A DNA stretch of 61,841 nt, taken from a virus. This document shows positions 14,501-21,938 of the stretch, piece by piece. The notes under the pieces were generated by a model. It searched no databases. It was not told where the DNA came from and was given only the letters and a program-made list of their open reading frames with translations. The stretch covers positions 1 through 61,841 of the IMG/VR virus record IMGVR_UViG_3300036859_000137, one strand, 5' to 3'. Numbering within the stretch: position 1 is the stretch's first letter; each line of letters begins with the position of its first letter. Made by a program: the position numbers and the translations under genes.

Positions 14501-15025
14501 ATGATCCGCAACACGAACGAAACGATCACGATCGCGGACATCACGGTTGCCATGATCCTCGGGCGGCCAGTCACGATCGACTATGAGAAGGCGGACGGAT
14601 CACGGACGATCCGCGTCGTCGAGCCGTTCGAGATCGTCGACCGCGAGCACGCGGTGAAGCGCCCGTTCTTTAGGGCTATGGACCGGCTCAGCCACGACTA
14701 CCGGACTTTCCGGTTCGACCGGCTGTATGCCTACCGCGTGAGCAACGCTCAGGGCCGGTACCGGGTCCCGCGTCCGGCCCCCCGGCTGGTCCCGAACCTC
14801 GTCGAGAGCGACGCGCCGACCGCAGCAGCGAACCCCACAGAAACCTCGTTCGAGGTTTCGCCGGTCGACCCGAGCCACACCCCGGCGGGGTTCGCCCCCG
14901 ACGGCCTCGGGGCCCCCGACGACGGATATGACGACGAGTGGGGCGTGTGGCTGGAAAGCCAGTACGACCCCGACGCCCCGGTGCCCTATCTCCCCACCCC
15001 GTACGCACTCAACAAGGAGAAGTGA
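14501..15025 (+). CDS. Stand-alone WYL-domain protein
   Basis: 174 residues. Residues 1-80 follow the WYL pattern: VTIDYEKADGSRTIR, VVEPFEIV and the signature RTFRFDRL (68-75). WYL domains sense ligands (including nucleic acids) in regulators. No helix-turn-helix is present; instead a disordered Pro/Asp-rich tail follows. It may therefore work as a co-regulator or decoy. ATG 14501 is preferred to GTG 14492; neither has a strong ribosome site. Confidence 0.65.
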   Translation: MIRNTNETITIADITVAMILGRPVTIDYEKADGSRTIRVVEPFEIVDREHAVKRPFFRAMDRLSHDYRTFRFDRLYAYRVSNAQGRYRVPRPAPRLVPNLVESDAPTAAANPTETSFEVSPVDPSHTPAGFAPDGLGAPDDGYDDEWGVWLESQYDPDAPVPYLPTPYALNKEK

Positions 15026-15027
15026 TC

Positions 15028-15240
15028 ATGTACTGGATTCTCTACCGCGATCTTGTCGCGCATGAGCGTGTCCTGATGGAGACCGATGATCTTCAGGAAG
15101 CGACAACCGTCCTGGCGTACGTCGCGCAGATCGACGACTTCGAACTGATCGACTTCAGCGGTGAGCTGGACGGGGTCCTCGATTACCTCCTCGCCGGAGT
15201 CAAGCTCTTCACCAGTGCTCCGGCGAAGGTGGCGGCATGA
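15028..15240 (+). CDS. 70-residue acidic protein
   Basis: Compact alpha/beta protein (MYWILYRDLVAHERVLMET then an acidic helix). AAGGAGAAG ribosome site and GATCATG start. ATGA overlap with the next gene. No family recognised. Confidence 0.65.
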   Translation: MYWILYRDLVAHERVLMETDDLQEATTVLAYVAQIDDFELIDFSGELDGVLDYLLAGVKLFTSAPAKVAA

Positions 15241-15581
15241 GCGAGAAGCCGCGCCGGACCCGGGCCACCGAGGCTCGGGACACGATCCGCGATCTTGAGG
15301 ATCTCGGCCAGCCGGAATCCCTCTCCCCGCTGGAAGGATCTTTCTCTGCCCTCGGGATGCTGATCGTTGATGCGACGCTGTCCGCCGACGAGGAGGCGCT
15401 GACCGTCCTGCGGGACGATCTTCGTCGCCTGATCGCTATGCGGGACCGGGGAGAGCTGATCCTCGGAGCCGAGGAGTACGGCCGGTTGCGTAGTCTCTTG
15501 ATCGGTGCTCTGACGGGGCTCTCCCGGATCGCACCGGCCAAGCCCGGCCACCGCAAGATCGAAACGATTCCCGGAATCTGA
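15237..15581 (+). CDS. 114-residue helical protein
   Basis: Basic N-terminus, then helices with leucine spacing (EALTVLRDDLRRLIAMRDRG). ATGA-coupled to the previous gene. No family recognised. Confidence 0.65.
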   Translation: MSEKPRRTRATEARDTIRDLEDLGQPESLSPLEGSFSALGMLIVDATLSADEEALTVLRDDLRRLIAMRDRGELILGAEEYGRLRSLLIGALTGLSRIAPAKPGHRKIETIPGI

Positions 15582-15593
15582 CCGGAGATGATC

Positions 15594-15692
15594 ATGAAGC
15601 AGTCCCGGGTCCAACAGCAGACACACCGACCGGCCCCGCCGGTCCCTCAGGATCATCGGTCTCCCTCCGGGAAGATCACCTGGAAGAACTAG
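15594..15692 (+). CDS. Possible 32-residue peptide
   Basis: Short open frame (MKQSRVQQQTHRPAPPVP start) with GGAG 6 bases before a GATCATG start, continuing the local gene pattern. Length and composition give no function; could be non-coding leader. Confidence 0.4.
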   Translation: MKQSRVQQQTHRPAPPVPQDHRSPSGKITWKN

Positions 15693-15727
15693 ATCTAAAG
15701 CCATGGACGGCCGTCAGACGGCCGCCG

Positions 15728-15756
15728 GGGGCGACCGTGGCGTCATTGGTCGCCCC
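15728..15756 (+). terminator. Hairpin
   Basis: A 9-bp stem (GGGGCGACC with GGTCGCCCC), 11-base loop. A second small hairpin (GGCCGTC/GACGGCC) lies just upstream at about 15710. Neither has a T-run. Confidence 0.5.
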
Positions 15757-15879
15757 TGGATATGGATCTTGTCCAGGCGGCCATTCTGTGCCGTCCTGGT
15801 ACCGGCCCGGCGCATCCCGCCGGTCCCGGTGTATGGTTGGAACGTTCCGAAGATAGAAGGGAGGTGATCAGCCTCCCTC

Positions 15880-15950
15880 GCCCCCGTTGTGTAACGGATG
15901 CATGCCGCCCCCTCAAGGCGGAGGTGCCGGATCGTGACCGGCCGGGGGTA
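15880..15950 (+). tRNA. tRNA-Glu (CTC), divergent
   Basis: 71 bases. Acceptor GCCCCCG/CGGGGGT, D-arm GTGT/GCAT with G-G in the loop, anticodon stem CCGCC/GGCGG with loop CCCTCAA (anticodon CTC) and T-stem GCCGG/CCGGC. Oddities: base 33 is C instead of the near-universal T, and the T-loop is ATCGTGA rather than TTCGAAT. CCA is not encoded. Confidence 0.75.
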
Positions 15951-15988
15951 CGCAAGGAAAGATCACCACCGGACGAAGGGATCAAAGC

Positions 15989-16135
15989 ATGATCGCCCGT
16001 CTGATGATCGCACGGCGCTTCATCGCGCTCGCGCTGCTCGCCGTTCTCGCCCTCGGTGTCTGTGCCGAGTGCCAGAGCGGAGAGGGCGGCTGGTACCAGG
16101 GCGGAGGTGACTCCGTCCCCCGCGACCGGCGGTAA
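15989..16135 (+). CDS. 48-residue secreted or membrane-anchored peptide
   Basis: Basic start, hydrophobic segment (FIALALLAVLALGVC, about 11-25) and a hydrophilic Gly-rich tail with two cysteines. It looks like a signal peptide or anchor; the lipobox (LGVC) is non-canonical at -1. Confidence 0.55.
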   Translation: MIARLMIARRFIALALLAVLALGVCAECQSGEGGWYQGGGDSVPRDRR

Positions 16136-16151
16136 CCGGTCACCCGTTCGG

Positions 16152-16183
16152 CCGGTCCCCGTTGTCCCCCCGACGGGGGCCGG
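16152..16183 (+). terminator. Hairpin terminator
   Basis: An 11-bp stem (CCGGTCCCCGT with ACGGGGGCCGG, one G-T), 10-base C-rich loop, no T-run. Confidence 0.55.
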
Positions 16184-16208
16184 TCCCTACCCGGAGAGGT
16201 ACACGATC

Positions 16209-16574
16209 ATGGCGCACGTTGTGCAGACGCTCGCGCAGGCGAAGGACAAGATCAAGGAACTTGAGCCGTTCCGGCTCCGGAGCGGCGAGACGCTCTCAGG
16301 CGGTCCGGCCGTGGTCGGTGTGTACGGCGAGCTGCCGGAGCGCTATCAAGAGGATCACGACGAGGCGGTCTACGTCATCACGTCGTACGAGACCCCGATC
16401 GCCTGGGTTCGCGCCGACGGGACCAAGGTGATCCCGGACGTCGGATACTCCGACACGACCAGTCAGCACCAGTACACCGTCAAGGCGGCCTGGAACATGC
16501 CGAGTTGGCCGCTACGAGGACGGGAGCTGCGCCCAGCCGGTGGCGGTCCGCGAAAGGGTGGGATCGACTCATGA
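16209..16574 (+). CDS. 121-residue hypothetical protein
   Basis: Alpha/beta protein (DEAVYVITSYETPIAWVRADG in the middle) with a basic Gly/Pro-rich tail. Ribosome site GGAGAGG and GATCATG start. ATGA overlap with the next gene. No family recognised. Confidence 0.65.
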   Translation: MAHVVQTLAQAKDKIKELEPFRLRSGETLSGGPAVVGVYGELPERYQEDHDEAVYVITSYETPIAWVRADGTKVIPDVGYSDTTSQHQYTVKAAWNMPSWPLRGRELRPAGGGPRKGGIDS

Positions 16575-17164
16575 GCCTTGAGGGATACACCGGACCGACG
16601 TCCGGCCGGATCACGATCGGTGGCGACAAGCCCACCGAGGTCAAGCGCTTCTATGACAAGCCCCTGACCCGCGACGAGCGCAATGCCGTGGCGTGGTTCG
16701 AGGAGCTGTCTCCCCATGAGCAACTCCGGGAAGTCCGGCGCCTGAAGTGGAACCTTGATCAGGCAGAGTCCGACCGCGACGTCTTCAAAAGGACCGCACG
16801 CCGGTTGGACACGGAGATCCTCCACCTTCGTGCCGAGCTGGCCGCGAGGCGGCCGGACGGGTTCGAGATCCCCCGCGCGGCTGACGAGATCCTCAAGCTC
16901 GCGAAGGCATGGGGCTGGAAGACCGTGAAGGCGTGGATCCAGGCAGAGACGTATGGCGTCCCTGACCTGGACTGGTACCGGTTCGAGATTGCCATAGGCC
17001 GGGACGGGATCATCTTCCAGCTCTCGTGGTCCGTCCCGGTGGACGGCCACGGACGCGGTTCGATGATCCGCCGGGGGCTGGCCAAGTACCCCCGGCGCGA
17101 CTGGCACGATGCTCCGTCTCTGACCAAGATCAAGCGGATCATCAAGGGAGCCGAGGATGTCTGA
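16571..17164 (+). CDS. 197-residue hypothetical protein with coiled coil
   Basis: The middle (SPHEQLREVRRLKWNLDQAE and on to about 95) is a charged coiled coil; the C-terminal half has aromatic and basic segments (RFEIAIGRDGIIFQLSW). The frame extends to 16505, but ATG 16571 overlaps the upstream stop and is preferred. No family recognised. Confidence 0.65.
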   Translation: MSLEGYTGPTSGRITIGGDKPTEVKRFYDKPLTRDERNAVAWFEELSPHEQLREVRRLKWNLDQAESDRDVFKRTARRLDTEILHLRAELAARRPDGFEIPRAADEILKLAKAWGWKTVKAWIQAETYGVPDLDWYRFEIAIGRDGIIFQLSWSVPVDGHGRGSMIRRGLAKYPRRDWHDAPSLTKIKRIIKGAEDV

Positions 17165-17318
17165 TGATCAGATCTTTTGGATCCTCGGTCTGTGGGTCCA
17201 CTGGATCATGCCCGTACTGTTCATCGCCATGATGATCTGTTTCGCCATGGCGATTCTCGTCAAGATCTTCCCTCCGAAAAATCAAGTCCGACCGAAGAAA
17301 GAAGACAAGGGATCATGA
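17157..17318 (+). CDS. 53-residue single-TM protein
   Basis: One long hydrophobic stretch (about 6-38, with VLFIAMMICFAMAILV) and a basic tail (RPKKEDKGS). It overlaps the gene before by 8 bases and the gene after by ATGA, so it is embedded in a coupled set. Confidence 0.6.
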   Translation: MSDDQIFWILGLWVHWIMPVLFIAMMICFAMAILVKIFPPKNQVRPKKEDKGS

Positions 17319-18007
17319 CAGACGACAAGCTGTTCGACCCCCGGGAGCTTCCGGGAGCAGAGGTGGTCTACGACGGTCTCGACGACGAGGGCGACGGGGT
17401 GGCTGTGGTCGCCGTCCCGGTGTCCGCGTTCGAGGGGCTCAAGGATCTTCCGCCGGAGATGGCCGAGCTGTTGGCAGAAGGCGCCTCGGTGCCGGATCCG
17501 CTCGGCGATCTGCTGGCCAACTTCCAGCAAATGATCTGGGCGCTGGAGGAGATCGACAAGGCGGCCGAGCGTCATGGTGAGCTGGACGAGAACGGTCCGG
17601 TCCACTCGGCGTTCCCGCTCCTCGCGTGTGTCGGCCAGCCGTACATGGCTGCTGAAGAGATCTTCCGTGCGCACTGCTCGGAGATGCTCGACCGCGTCGC
17701 CACGGGTGCCGACACCCAGCCGCCGACGAAGGCCGAGATGCTCGGGCTCCTGGTGGACGCCTCCGAGTTCCAGGACTTCTGCGGCGGGCTCACCTCGCTC
17801 TACCTCGAACTCACGGAGGCCGTCCTTCCGGCGGTGTTCGAGACGTTCCTGAAGCAAGAGCTGAACGGGGACCGCACGGACGTGGACGCCCAGCGGCAGG
17901 AGTGCGCAGAGGACGTCGAGAACCACCGTGACCAGCTCACGAGGATGCTCACCCGGCCGCGCGAGCGCGGCGGACGCGGGCCCCTCCCCGAGGACGGTCA
18001 GAGCTGA
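17315..18007 (+). CDS. Paralogous acidic protein (with 19732 gene)
   Basis: 230 residues. Residues ~66-180 align with the 156-residue protein at 19732: shared AERHGE, EEIFRAHCSEMLDRVA (EIIYRAHCRELLDRVA there) and KAEM/DAEM. This copy has an extra acidic N-terminal domain and a charged tail. Function unknown; the conserved His-Cys pair could bind metal. Confidence 0.7.
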   Translation: MTDDKLFDPRELPGAEVVYDGLDDEGDGVAVVAVPVSAFEGLKDLPPEMAELLAEGASVPDPLGDLLANFQQMIWALEEIDKAAERHGELDENGPVHSAFPLLACVGQPYMAAEEIFRAHCSEMLDRVATGADTQPPTKAEMLGLLVDASEFQDFCGGLTSLYLELTEAVLPAVFETFLKQELNGDRTDVDAQRQECAEDVENHRDQLTRMLTRPRERGGRGPLPEDGQS

Positions 18008-18009
18008 TC

Positions 18010-18261
18010 ATGGCCACCCCTGAGAAGCGTCGGGACTACGCCCGGAACCTCCGGGCGCGGTCTCAGCGCGGCTGCACGTGGTGTGGGGCGGAGGTACCGC
18101 CTCCTGTTACGTCCGCGTCCTACTGCTCCGACGCCTGTGTACAGGCGGATCACGAGGGGATCGATGATCTCCCTCCGATCATCCCTCTCAGCCCCGGTAA
18201 GGCGATGTCCGCCCGGCCGTGGCAGTCGTACGAGGACCGGCTGAGGAACGGCCGGTCGTGA
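18010..18261 (+). CDS. Small zinc-finger protein
   Basis: 83 residues with CTWCGAEVPP and, 13 residues later, CSDAC: two cysteine pairs typical of a small zinc knuckle. A basic N-terminus (RRDYARNLRARSQR) suggests nucleic-acid contact. Starts 2 bases after the previous stop with GATCATG. Confidence 0.65.
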   Translation: MATPEKRRDYARNLRARSQRGCTWCGAEVPPPVTSASYCSDACVQADHEGIDDLPPIIPLSPGKAMSARPWQSYEDRLRNGRS

Positions 18262-18344
18262 GGTGATCCACAATCTACGTGCCGCTTCCCGGGAGGGACC
18301 GGCACCCGGACCCGCAGCATTCAGTTGGCGACAGGGTGGGATAT

Positions 18345-18418
18345 GCCCCGCTAGCTCAACCGGCCAGAGCAGCTGTTTCGTAATCAGCAGGTTGGGGGTT
18401 CGAATCCCCCGTGGGGCT
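18345..18418 (+). tRNA. tRNA-Thr (CGT)
   Basis: 74 bases. Acceptor GCCCCGC/GTGGGGC, D-arm with AGCTCAA...GAGC, anticodon loop TTCGTAA (anticodon CGT) and T-arm GGGGG/TTCGAAT/CCCCC. The anticodon stem has one T-T mismatch at 31-39. CCA is not encoded. It reads ACG, common in a high-G+C phage. Confidence 0.88.
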
Positions 18419-18451
18419 CTTCACATCATCCGGAACGAGGAAAGGTTGATC

Positions 18452-18631
18452 ATGGCGCATACCTTCAACTTCACCGTAGAAGTCACCCTGGAGCGCGAAC
18501 AGGGCAAGTTCGTGTCCCGCGAGGACATGGCGGCTGAGCTGGAGCAGGCGATCCAGGATGCCGACCCCGGCTCGGTAGACGTGGACGAGTCGAGCTACAA
18601 CGTCGTCGGCTGGGACGTGTCCGAAGTCTGA
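18452..18631 (+). CDS. 59-residue acidic protein
   Basis: A beta-strand (AHTFNFTVEVTLERE), an acidic helix, and a final strand (SYNVVGWDVSEV): a compact alpha/beta micro-domain. GAGGAAAGG ribosome site. No family recognised. Confidence 0.65.
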   Translation: MAHTFNFTVEVTLEREQGKFVSREDMAAELEQAIQDADPGSVDVDESSYNVVGWDVSEV

Positions 18632-18760
18632 CCAAGGGATAATCAAGATCGCCTGGTCTGCCCGCGTTACGACCGTGGGTTAGAAGATCAGGAAGACGTC
18701 GGGTTTTCCGTACCTTTCCCCGGCGCTCGCCGGTCCGGTGTTGCAGCCCGGACCGGAGGA

Positions 18761-18841
18761 TGCCCCGTATGCGCAATGGGCAGCGCAGCCGTCAGGGTCG
18801 CCCCCTGGGGGATGGCACCGGTTCGAATCCGGTCGGGGCAG
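18761..18841 (+). tRNA. Atypical tRNA (Gln-like ends, extended anticodon arm)
   Basis: 81 bases. Acceptor TGCCCCG/CGGGGCA with T1-A72 and G73 as in tRNA-Gln, a good D-arm (TGCGC/GCGCA) and a perfect T-arm (ACCGG/TTCGAAT/CCGGT). The anticodon region is too long: the best 5-bp stem (TCAGG/CCTGG) gives loop GTCGCCC, read as CGC, and an extra GCC/GGC pairing extends it. Identity is therefore ambiguous. Confidence 0.55.
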
Positions 18842-18858
18842 CGGACATAGGAGGGATC

Positions 18859-19143
18859 ATGGAAATTGCGATCAAGGTGATCCAGTTCTCGACGGACTTC
18901 GGGGGCAACCCGCTCCCGTATGTCCCCGCGTTCCGTGAGTGGAACGCTCATGTCGTGTCGTGTGTCCAGTGCGCGCACGCGGATCAGCTCGTGCGCCAGC
19001 TGGCCGGAGATGACGGCACGGCTGAAGTGGATCATGAGGAACTGGAGCGCCTGTTCAACCTCCTGTGTGAGGGCGGCAAGATGCTCCAGCACAACGTCAC
19101 GCGCCGGATGGCACACCAGCACGAGATCAGCCTGCGTAACTGA
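18859..19143 (+). CDS. 94-residue hypothetical protein
   Basis: Alpha/beta start (MEIAIKVIQFSTDFGG) and helical acidic C-terminal half; CVQCAH and a later Cys and His could bind metal. GGAGG ribosome site, start GATCATG, only 17 bases after the tRNA-like locus. Confidence 0.65.
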   Translation: MEIAIKVIQFSTDFGGNPLPYVPAFREWNAHVVSCVQCAHADQLVRQLAGDDGTAEVDHEELERLFNLLCEGGKMLQHNVTRRMAHQHEISLRN

Positions 19144-19156
19144 TCTCATCCCCGGG

Positions 19157-19189
19157 ACGGTCCCCGGTTCCCTCGATGCCGGGGGCCGT
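19157..19189 (+). terminator. Hairpin
   Basis: An 11-bp stem (ACGGTCCCCGG with CCGGGGGCCGT, one T-G pair), 11-base loop, no T-run. Confidence 0.5.
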
Positions 19190-19216
19190 CTCCCTCACCC
19201 GGATAGAGGGATCACC

Positions 19217-19729
19217 ATGAGCGGAATGCTCCACTTCGAATCGAGTCCCGCCCTCGGCAAGGGCGGACCGTACACCACCGCGTACCGGCCGTGGCCACCC
19301 GAGGGCTTCACCGAGCCGACCCGTGAGGAATGGATCACCGTCCTCAACCGGCGCCGGTATCAGTACCTCCGGAAGATCACCACGGACGAGATCGTTCGGT
19401 ACATGGAAGTCCTCGACTGGTTCGGGGACCCCGACTACGGACGGGATCCTCTCCGCGAGGTGACCCGGACGGCCGGTCGGTCCCTCGGGACAGAGGTGGT
19501 CGACTTCCTGCATGTCCTCCGGCGCGAGCTGTACAAGAGGCCGGACCGGCGCCCCTACTTCTCCGTGAGGCACCAGCGCTGCGGGATGTGCGCGCACGCC
19601 AGTGACCGGCTGTGGGAGGCCACCGGCGAGACACACATCCTCGTCGACCGGAACGATGAACCGATCAAGAGCACGTTCGTGTGCGCGCGGTGCTGGTCCC
19701 GGTACGCGATCACCGACGAGGAGGAATGA
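19217..19729 (+). CDS. 170-residue protein with zinc-ribbon-like end
   Basis: Mainly helical, with CGMCAH and CARCW about 35 residues apart near the C-terminus, consistent with a treble-clef or ribbon zinc site. The rest (TTDEIVRYMEVLDWFG, VVDFLHVLRRELY) is not recognisable. It ends 2 bases before the next gene. Confidence 0.65.
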   Translation: MSGMLHFESSPALGKGGPYTTAYRPWPPEGFTEPTREEWITVLNRRRYQYLRKITTDEIVRYMEVLDWFGDPDYGRDPLREVTRTAGRSLGTEVVDFLHVLRRELYKRPDRRPYFSVRHQRCGMCAHASDRLWEATGETHILVDRNDEPIKSTFVCARCWSRYAITDEEE

Positions 19730-19731
19730 TC

Positions 19732-20202
19732 ATGAAGTGGGATCTCATCGGTGATCTTGGGATCTACGAAGATCAGTTCATGCTGATGGGTTGGGCCGAG
19801 GACGAGATCGCCAAGGCTCAGGAGCGCCACGGGGAGACCGGCAAGGGTCGGCTGTGGAACAGCTTCCTGATCTTGAAGGTCACCGAGCAGACCTACATGT
19901 GGTCGGAGATCATTTACCGGGCCCACTGCCGGGAGCTGCTCGACCGCGTTGCGGCCGGACAGGATGTCCGACCGGCCACGGACGCCGAGATGATCGCGGC
20001 CATGCGGGAGTCGAGCCTCACGGCTCCGCTCTCGTCGGCCGCAGCCACCCTGTACTTCCGGATCGCGGCGCGCTCGTTCCCCGAGCTGTGGGCAGCGTGC
20101 GGTGATCATTCCGACCTGACCGCATACGAGGCTGTGCACGGCACGGCTGCCGACGAGCACGAGGGGTGGCTCCGTAAGAAGCTCACCCGTGAGAGGGACT
20201 GA
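19732..20202 (+). CDS. Paralogous helical protein (with 17315 gene)
   Basis: 156 residues, a shorter relative of the 17315 product; shares AQERHGE, EIIYRAHCRELLDRVA and DAEM. GAGGAATGATCATG start region. Two diverged copies 2 kb apart indicate an internal duplication. Confidence 0.7.
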   Translation: MKWDLIGDLGIYEDQFMLMGWAEDEIAKAQERHGETGKGRLWNSFLILKVTEQTYMWSEIIYRAHCRELLDRVAAGQDVRPATDAEMIAAMRESSLTAPLSSAAATLYFRIAARSFPELWAACGDHSDLTAYEAVHGTAADEHEGWLRKKLTRERD

Positions 20203-20204
20203 TC

Positions 20205-20354
20205 ATGTTCAGGAAGAAGCCCAGGCTGGACGAGGACCCGGCCAGCAAGAATCCCACGGGCAACGCCCGCCGGGCGTCCGCCGGACAGCGCCGGAAGAAA
20301 GATCGGAAGCTCTACGGAGGGACCCCGTGGGAGGACCCCGAGAAAGGTAAATGA
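20205..20354 (+). CDS. 49-residue basic peptide
   Basis: Highly charged and basic (SAGQRRKKDRKLYGG), probably disordered. It starts 2 bases after the previous stop with GATCATG. It may bind nucleic acid; no family recognised. Confidence 0.5.
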   Translation: MFRKKPRLDEDPASKNPTGNARRASAGQRRKKDRKLYGGTPWEDPEKGK

Positions 20355-20356
20355 TC

Positions 20357-20665
20357 ATGGGACGTATCACGTTCCGCCGGAGGTTCACGATCATCCCCGG
20401 CCTGCTGTATCTCAACATCAACCGCATGTCGTGGTCGGTCACGACCCGGCTAGGGCCGGTCGGTCATACCCGGTCGTCCACCGGCCGCCGTACGACGTCC
20501 GTCAATCTCCCCGGACGGGGTGTCGGTTACCGGCACACCAGCACGGCCGCAGGGCGTCACCGGGGACAGACCGACGAGGAGCGGGAGACCGAGGCCACCC
20601 GCGAGGAGCTGCGCCGCCGGATCGCCGCGCGGCGTGCCCGGATCCGGCGCATGCGCGACCGGTGA
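20357..20665 (+). CDS. DUF4236 family protein
   Basis: 102 residues. Residues 1-62 fit DUF4236: ITFRRRFTIIPGLLYLNINR, then SVTTRLG and the SVNLPGRGVGYRH motif. The C-terminal 40 residues form an Arg/Glu-rich helix. ATG 20357 (GATCATG) is preferred to the ATG at 20351. Function of the family is unknown. Confidence 0.75.
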   Translation: MGRITFRRRFTIIPGLLYLNINRMSWSVTTRLGPVGHTRSSTGRRTTSVNLPGRGVGYRHTSTAAGRHRGQTDEERETEATREELRRRIAARRARIRRMRDR

Positions 20666-20707
20666 TCCACAACCCATCAGCCCGGACAGGCAGAAAGAAG
20701 AACGATC

Positions 20708-21046
20708 ATGAGTGACCTTTTCGACGTCCCGGAGCAGGACGTCAGGCCCGGTACCTATCAGACGATCGTCCGGCCACACCAGCTCAAGCGGACGGACGTG
20801 TACACCGAAGTCCACGGCAAGAGTGTCCGGAACGTGGTGATCGAAAAGGTCACCTACGGAGAGATCACCTACCGGGGCCGCCCGGTCCCGGTGCTCTTCG
20901 TCCATGGCTACGACGAGATCAACAAGCGCCCGGTCCGCTACACCCGGACCGGCTGGGAGTTCCTCGAAGTGGCCAGGATCGGTGAGGCGCCGGAGTACCG
21001 GCGCGCACTGGACCGGCTCAACACGGTGTCGCAGTTCGTCTACTAG
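20708..21046 (+). CDS. 112-residue hypothetical protein
   Basis: Mixed alpha/beta protein (YQTIVRPHQLKRTDVY, RNVVIEKVTYGEITYRG). AGAAAGAAGA upstream and GATCATG start. No family recognised. Confidence 0.65.
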   Translation: MSDLFDVPEQDVRPGTYQTIVRPHQLKRTDVYTEVHGKSVRNVVIEKVTYGEITYRGRPVPVLFVHGYDEINKRPVRYTRTGWEFLEVARIGEAPEYRRALDRLNTVSQFVY

Positions 21047-21113
21047 TCCCCCGGCGCCGGTCAGCCGCCACGGCGAGGGCACCCGCCGGGGCGGCACCGG
21101 AGAAAGAAAGATC

Positions 21114-21449
21114 ATGAGCAAGAACCTCAACCACACCCAGCTGATCGAGACGGTCGCGGCCGAGTCCGGTCTGTCCGCCGAGATCGTCGGACGTGTCCTT
21201 CGGGCCACGTTCGACGTGATCGGCCGAACCGTGATCGGCAAGGGCCGCGTCACCGTAACGAACTTCGGTTCGTGGTACTCGTCCAAGGTCTCTCCCCGCG
21301 TGCGTCGCAACCCGCAGACGGGCGAGGAGTGGATGGACGGAGTCAAGCACTACCCCCGCTTCACGTGGTCCCCCCGGGTCCGCGAGGCGACGGTGACCGG
21401 TGATGTCCTCCCCACACTGAAGAAGCGCGGTCACCACGCCGCGAAGTGA
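21114..21449 (+). CDS. HU/IHF-family DNA-binding protein
   Basis: 111 residues. N-terminal helices (NHTQLIETVAAESGLSAE), the beta arm and the HU signature RNPQTGE (65-71). HU-type proteins bend and compact DNA; here it could organise the phage genome or assist origin or recombination structures. Basic tail (LKKRGHHAAK). Followed by a strong terminator, so it ends a transcription unit. Confidence 0.88.
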   Translation: MSKNLNHTQLIETVAAESGLSAEIVGRVLRATFDVIGRTVIGKGRVTVTNFGSWYSSKVSPRVRRNPQTGEEWMDGVKHYPRFTWSPRVREATVTGDVLPTLKKRGHHAAK

Positions 21450-21457
21450 TCCACCCA

Positions 21458-21507
21458 AAGGCGCCGCCCCTGGTCGGGATGACCATGGGGCGGCGCCTTT
21501 TCTTTTG
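21458..21507 (+). terminator. Strong rho-independent terminator
   Basis: A 14-bp stem (AAAGGCGCCGCCCC with GGGGCGGCGCCTTT) followed by TTCTTTT. Confidence 0.92.
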
Positions 21508-21563
21508 TTCGGCACGGGTGGACAGTTGGCGTATATCCCCTACGTGTCGTGAGGGGGTGCCCT

Positions 21564-21938
21564 GTGTCAGAGACGATCTGGGCATCAATCAAGACCGACT
21601 GGCACGCCGACGCCGTATGCGGAGGCGCAGCCGATCATCTGTTCTTTCCGTCCGAGGAGACCGAGGCCCGTCTGAACAGGGTCCGGTCTCTCTTCTGTGA
21701 TCTGTGCCCGGTCCGGGCCAAGTGCCTGAACTCCGCCCTGATCCATGGTGACTCCGGCTTCTGGGGCGGGACGTCCACTGGCATGCGCAATGCGATGCTG
21801 CGCACGCGGCACCGGGCGAAGTGCCCGGCGTGCAAGAGCCCCAACCTGATCGAGACAGAGGGGGACACCCCCTATCAGGTCTGCATTGCGTGCGCCGCCT
21901 CCTGGCGGAGTGACCTACGGGTGGCGGAGGCGTCATGA
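21564..21938 (+). CDS. WhiB-family protein with C-terminal zinc ribbon
   Basis: 124 residues. The Fe-S cysteines are C19, C45, C48 and C54, followed by the beta-turn GFWGG (65-69), the diagnostic Wbl layout. An added C-terminal segment has CPAC (87-90) and CIAC (107-110), a second metal site. Wbl proteins bind the primary sigma factor and change host transcription; phage copies can shut off host whiB genes. GTG 21564 is chosen because GAGGGGG lies 7 bases upstream. Confidence 0.88.
   Translation: MSETIWASIKTDWHADAVCGGAADHLFFPSEETEARLNRVRSLFCDLCPVRAKCLNSALIHGDSGFWGGTSTGMRNAMLRTRHRAKCPACKSPNLIETEGDTPYQVCIACAASWRSDLRVAEAS

Larger units (their letters stand above)
15693..15988 (+). other. Intergenic region holding hairpins and tRNA-Glu
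   Basis: 296 bases. A frame at 15762-15992 runs across the tRNA and is not a gene. Apart from the hairpins and tRNA nothing else is evident. Confidence 0.6.

Noticed and set aside
15762-15992. 76-codon frame across tRNA-Glu
   Set aside because: Runs through a folded tRNA and hairpins; no ribosome site.
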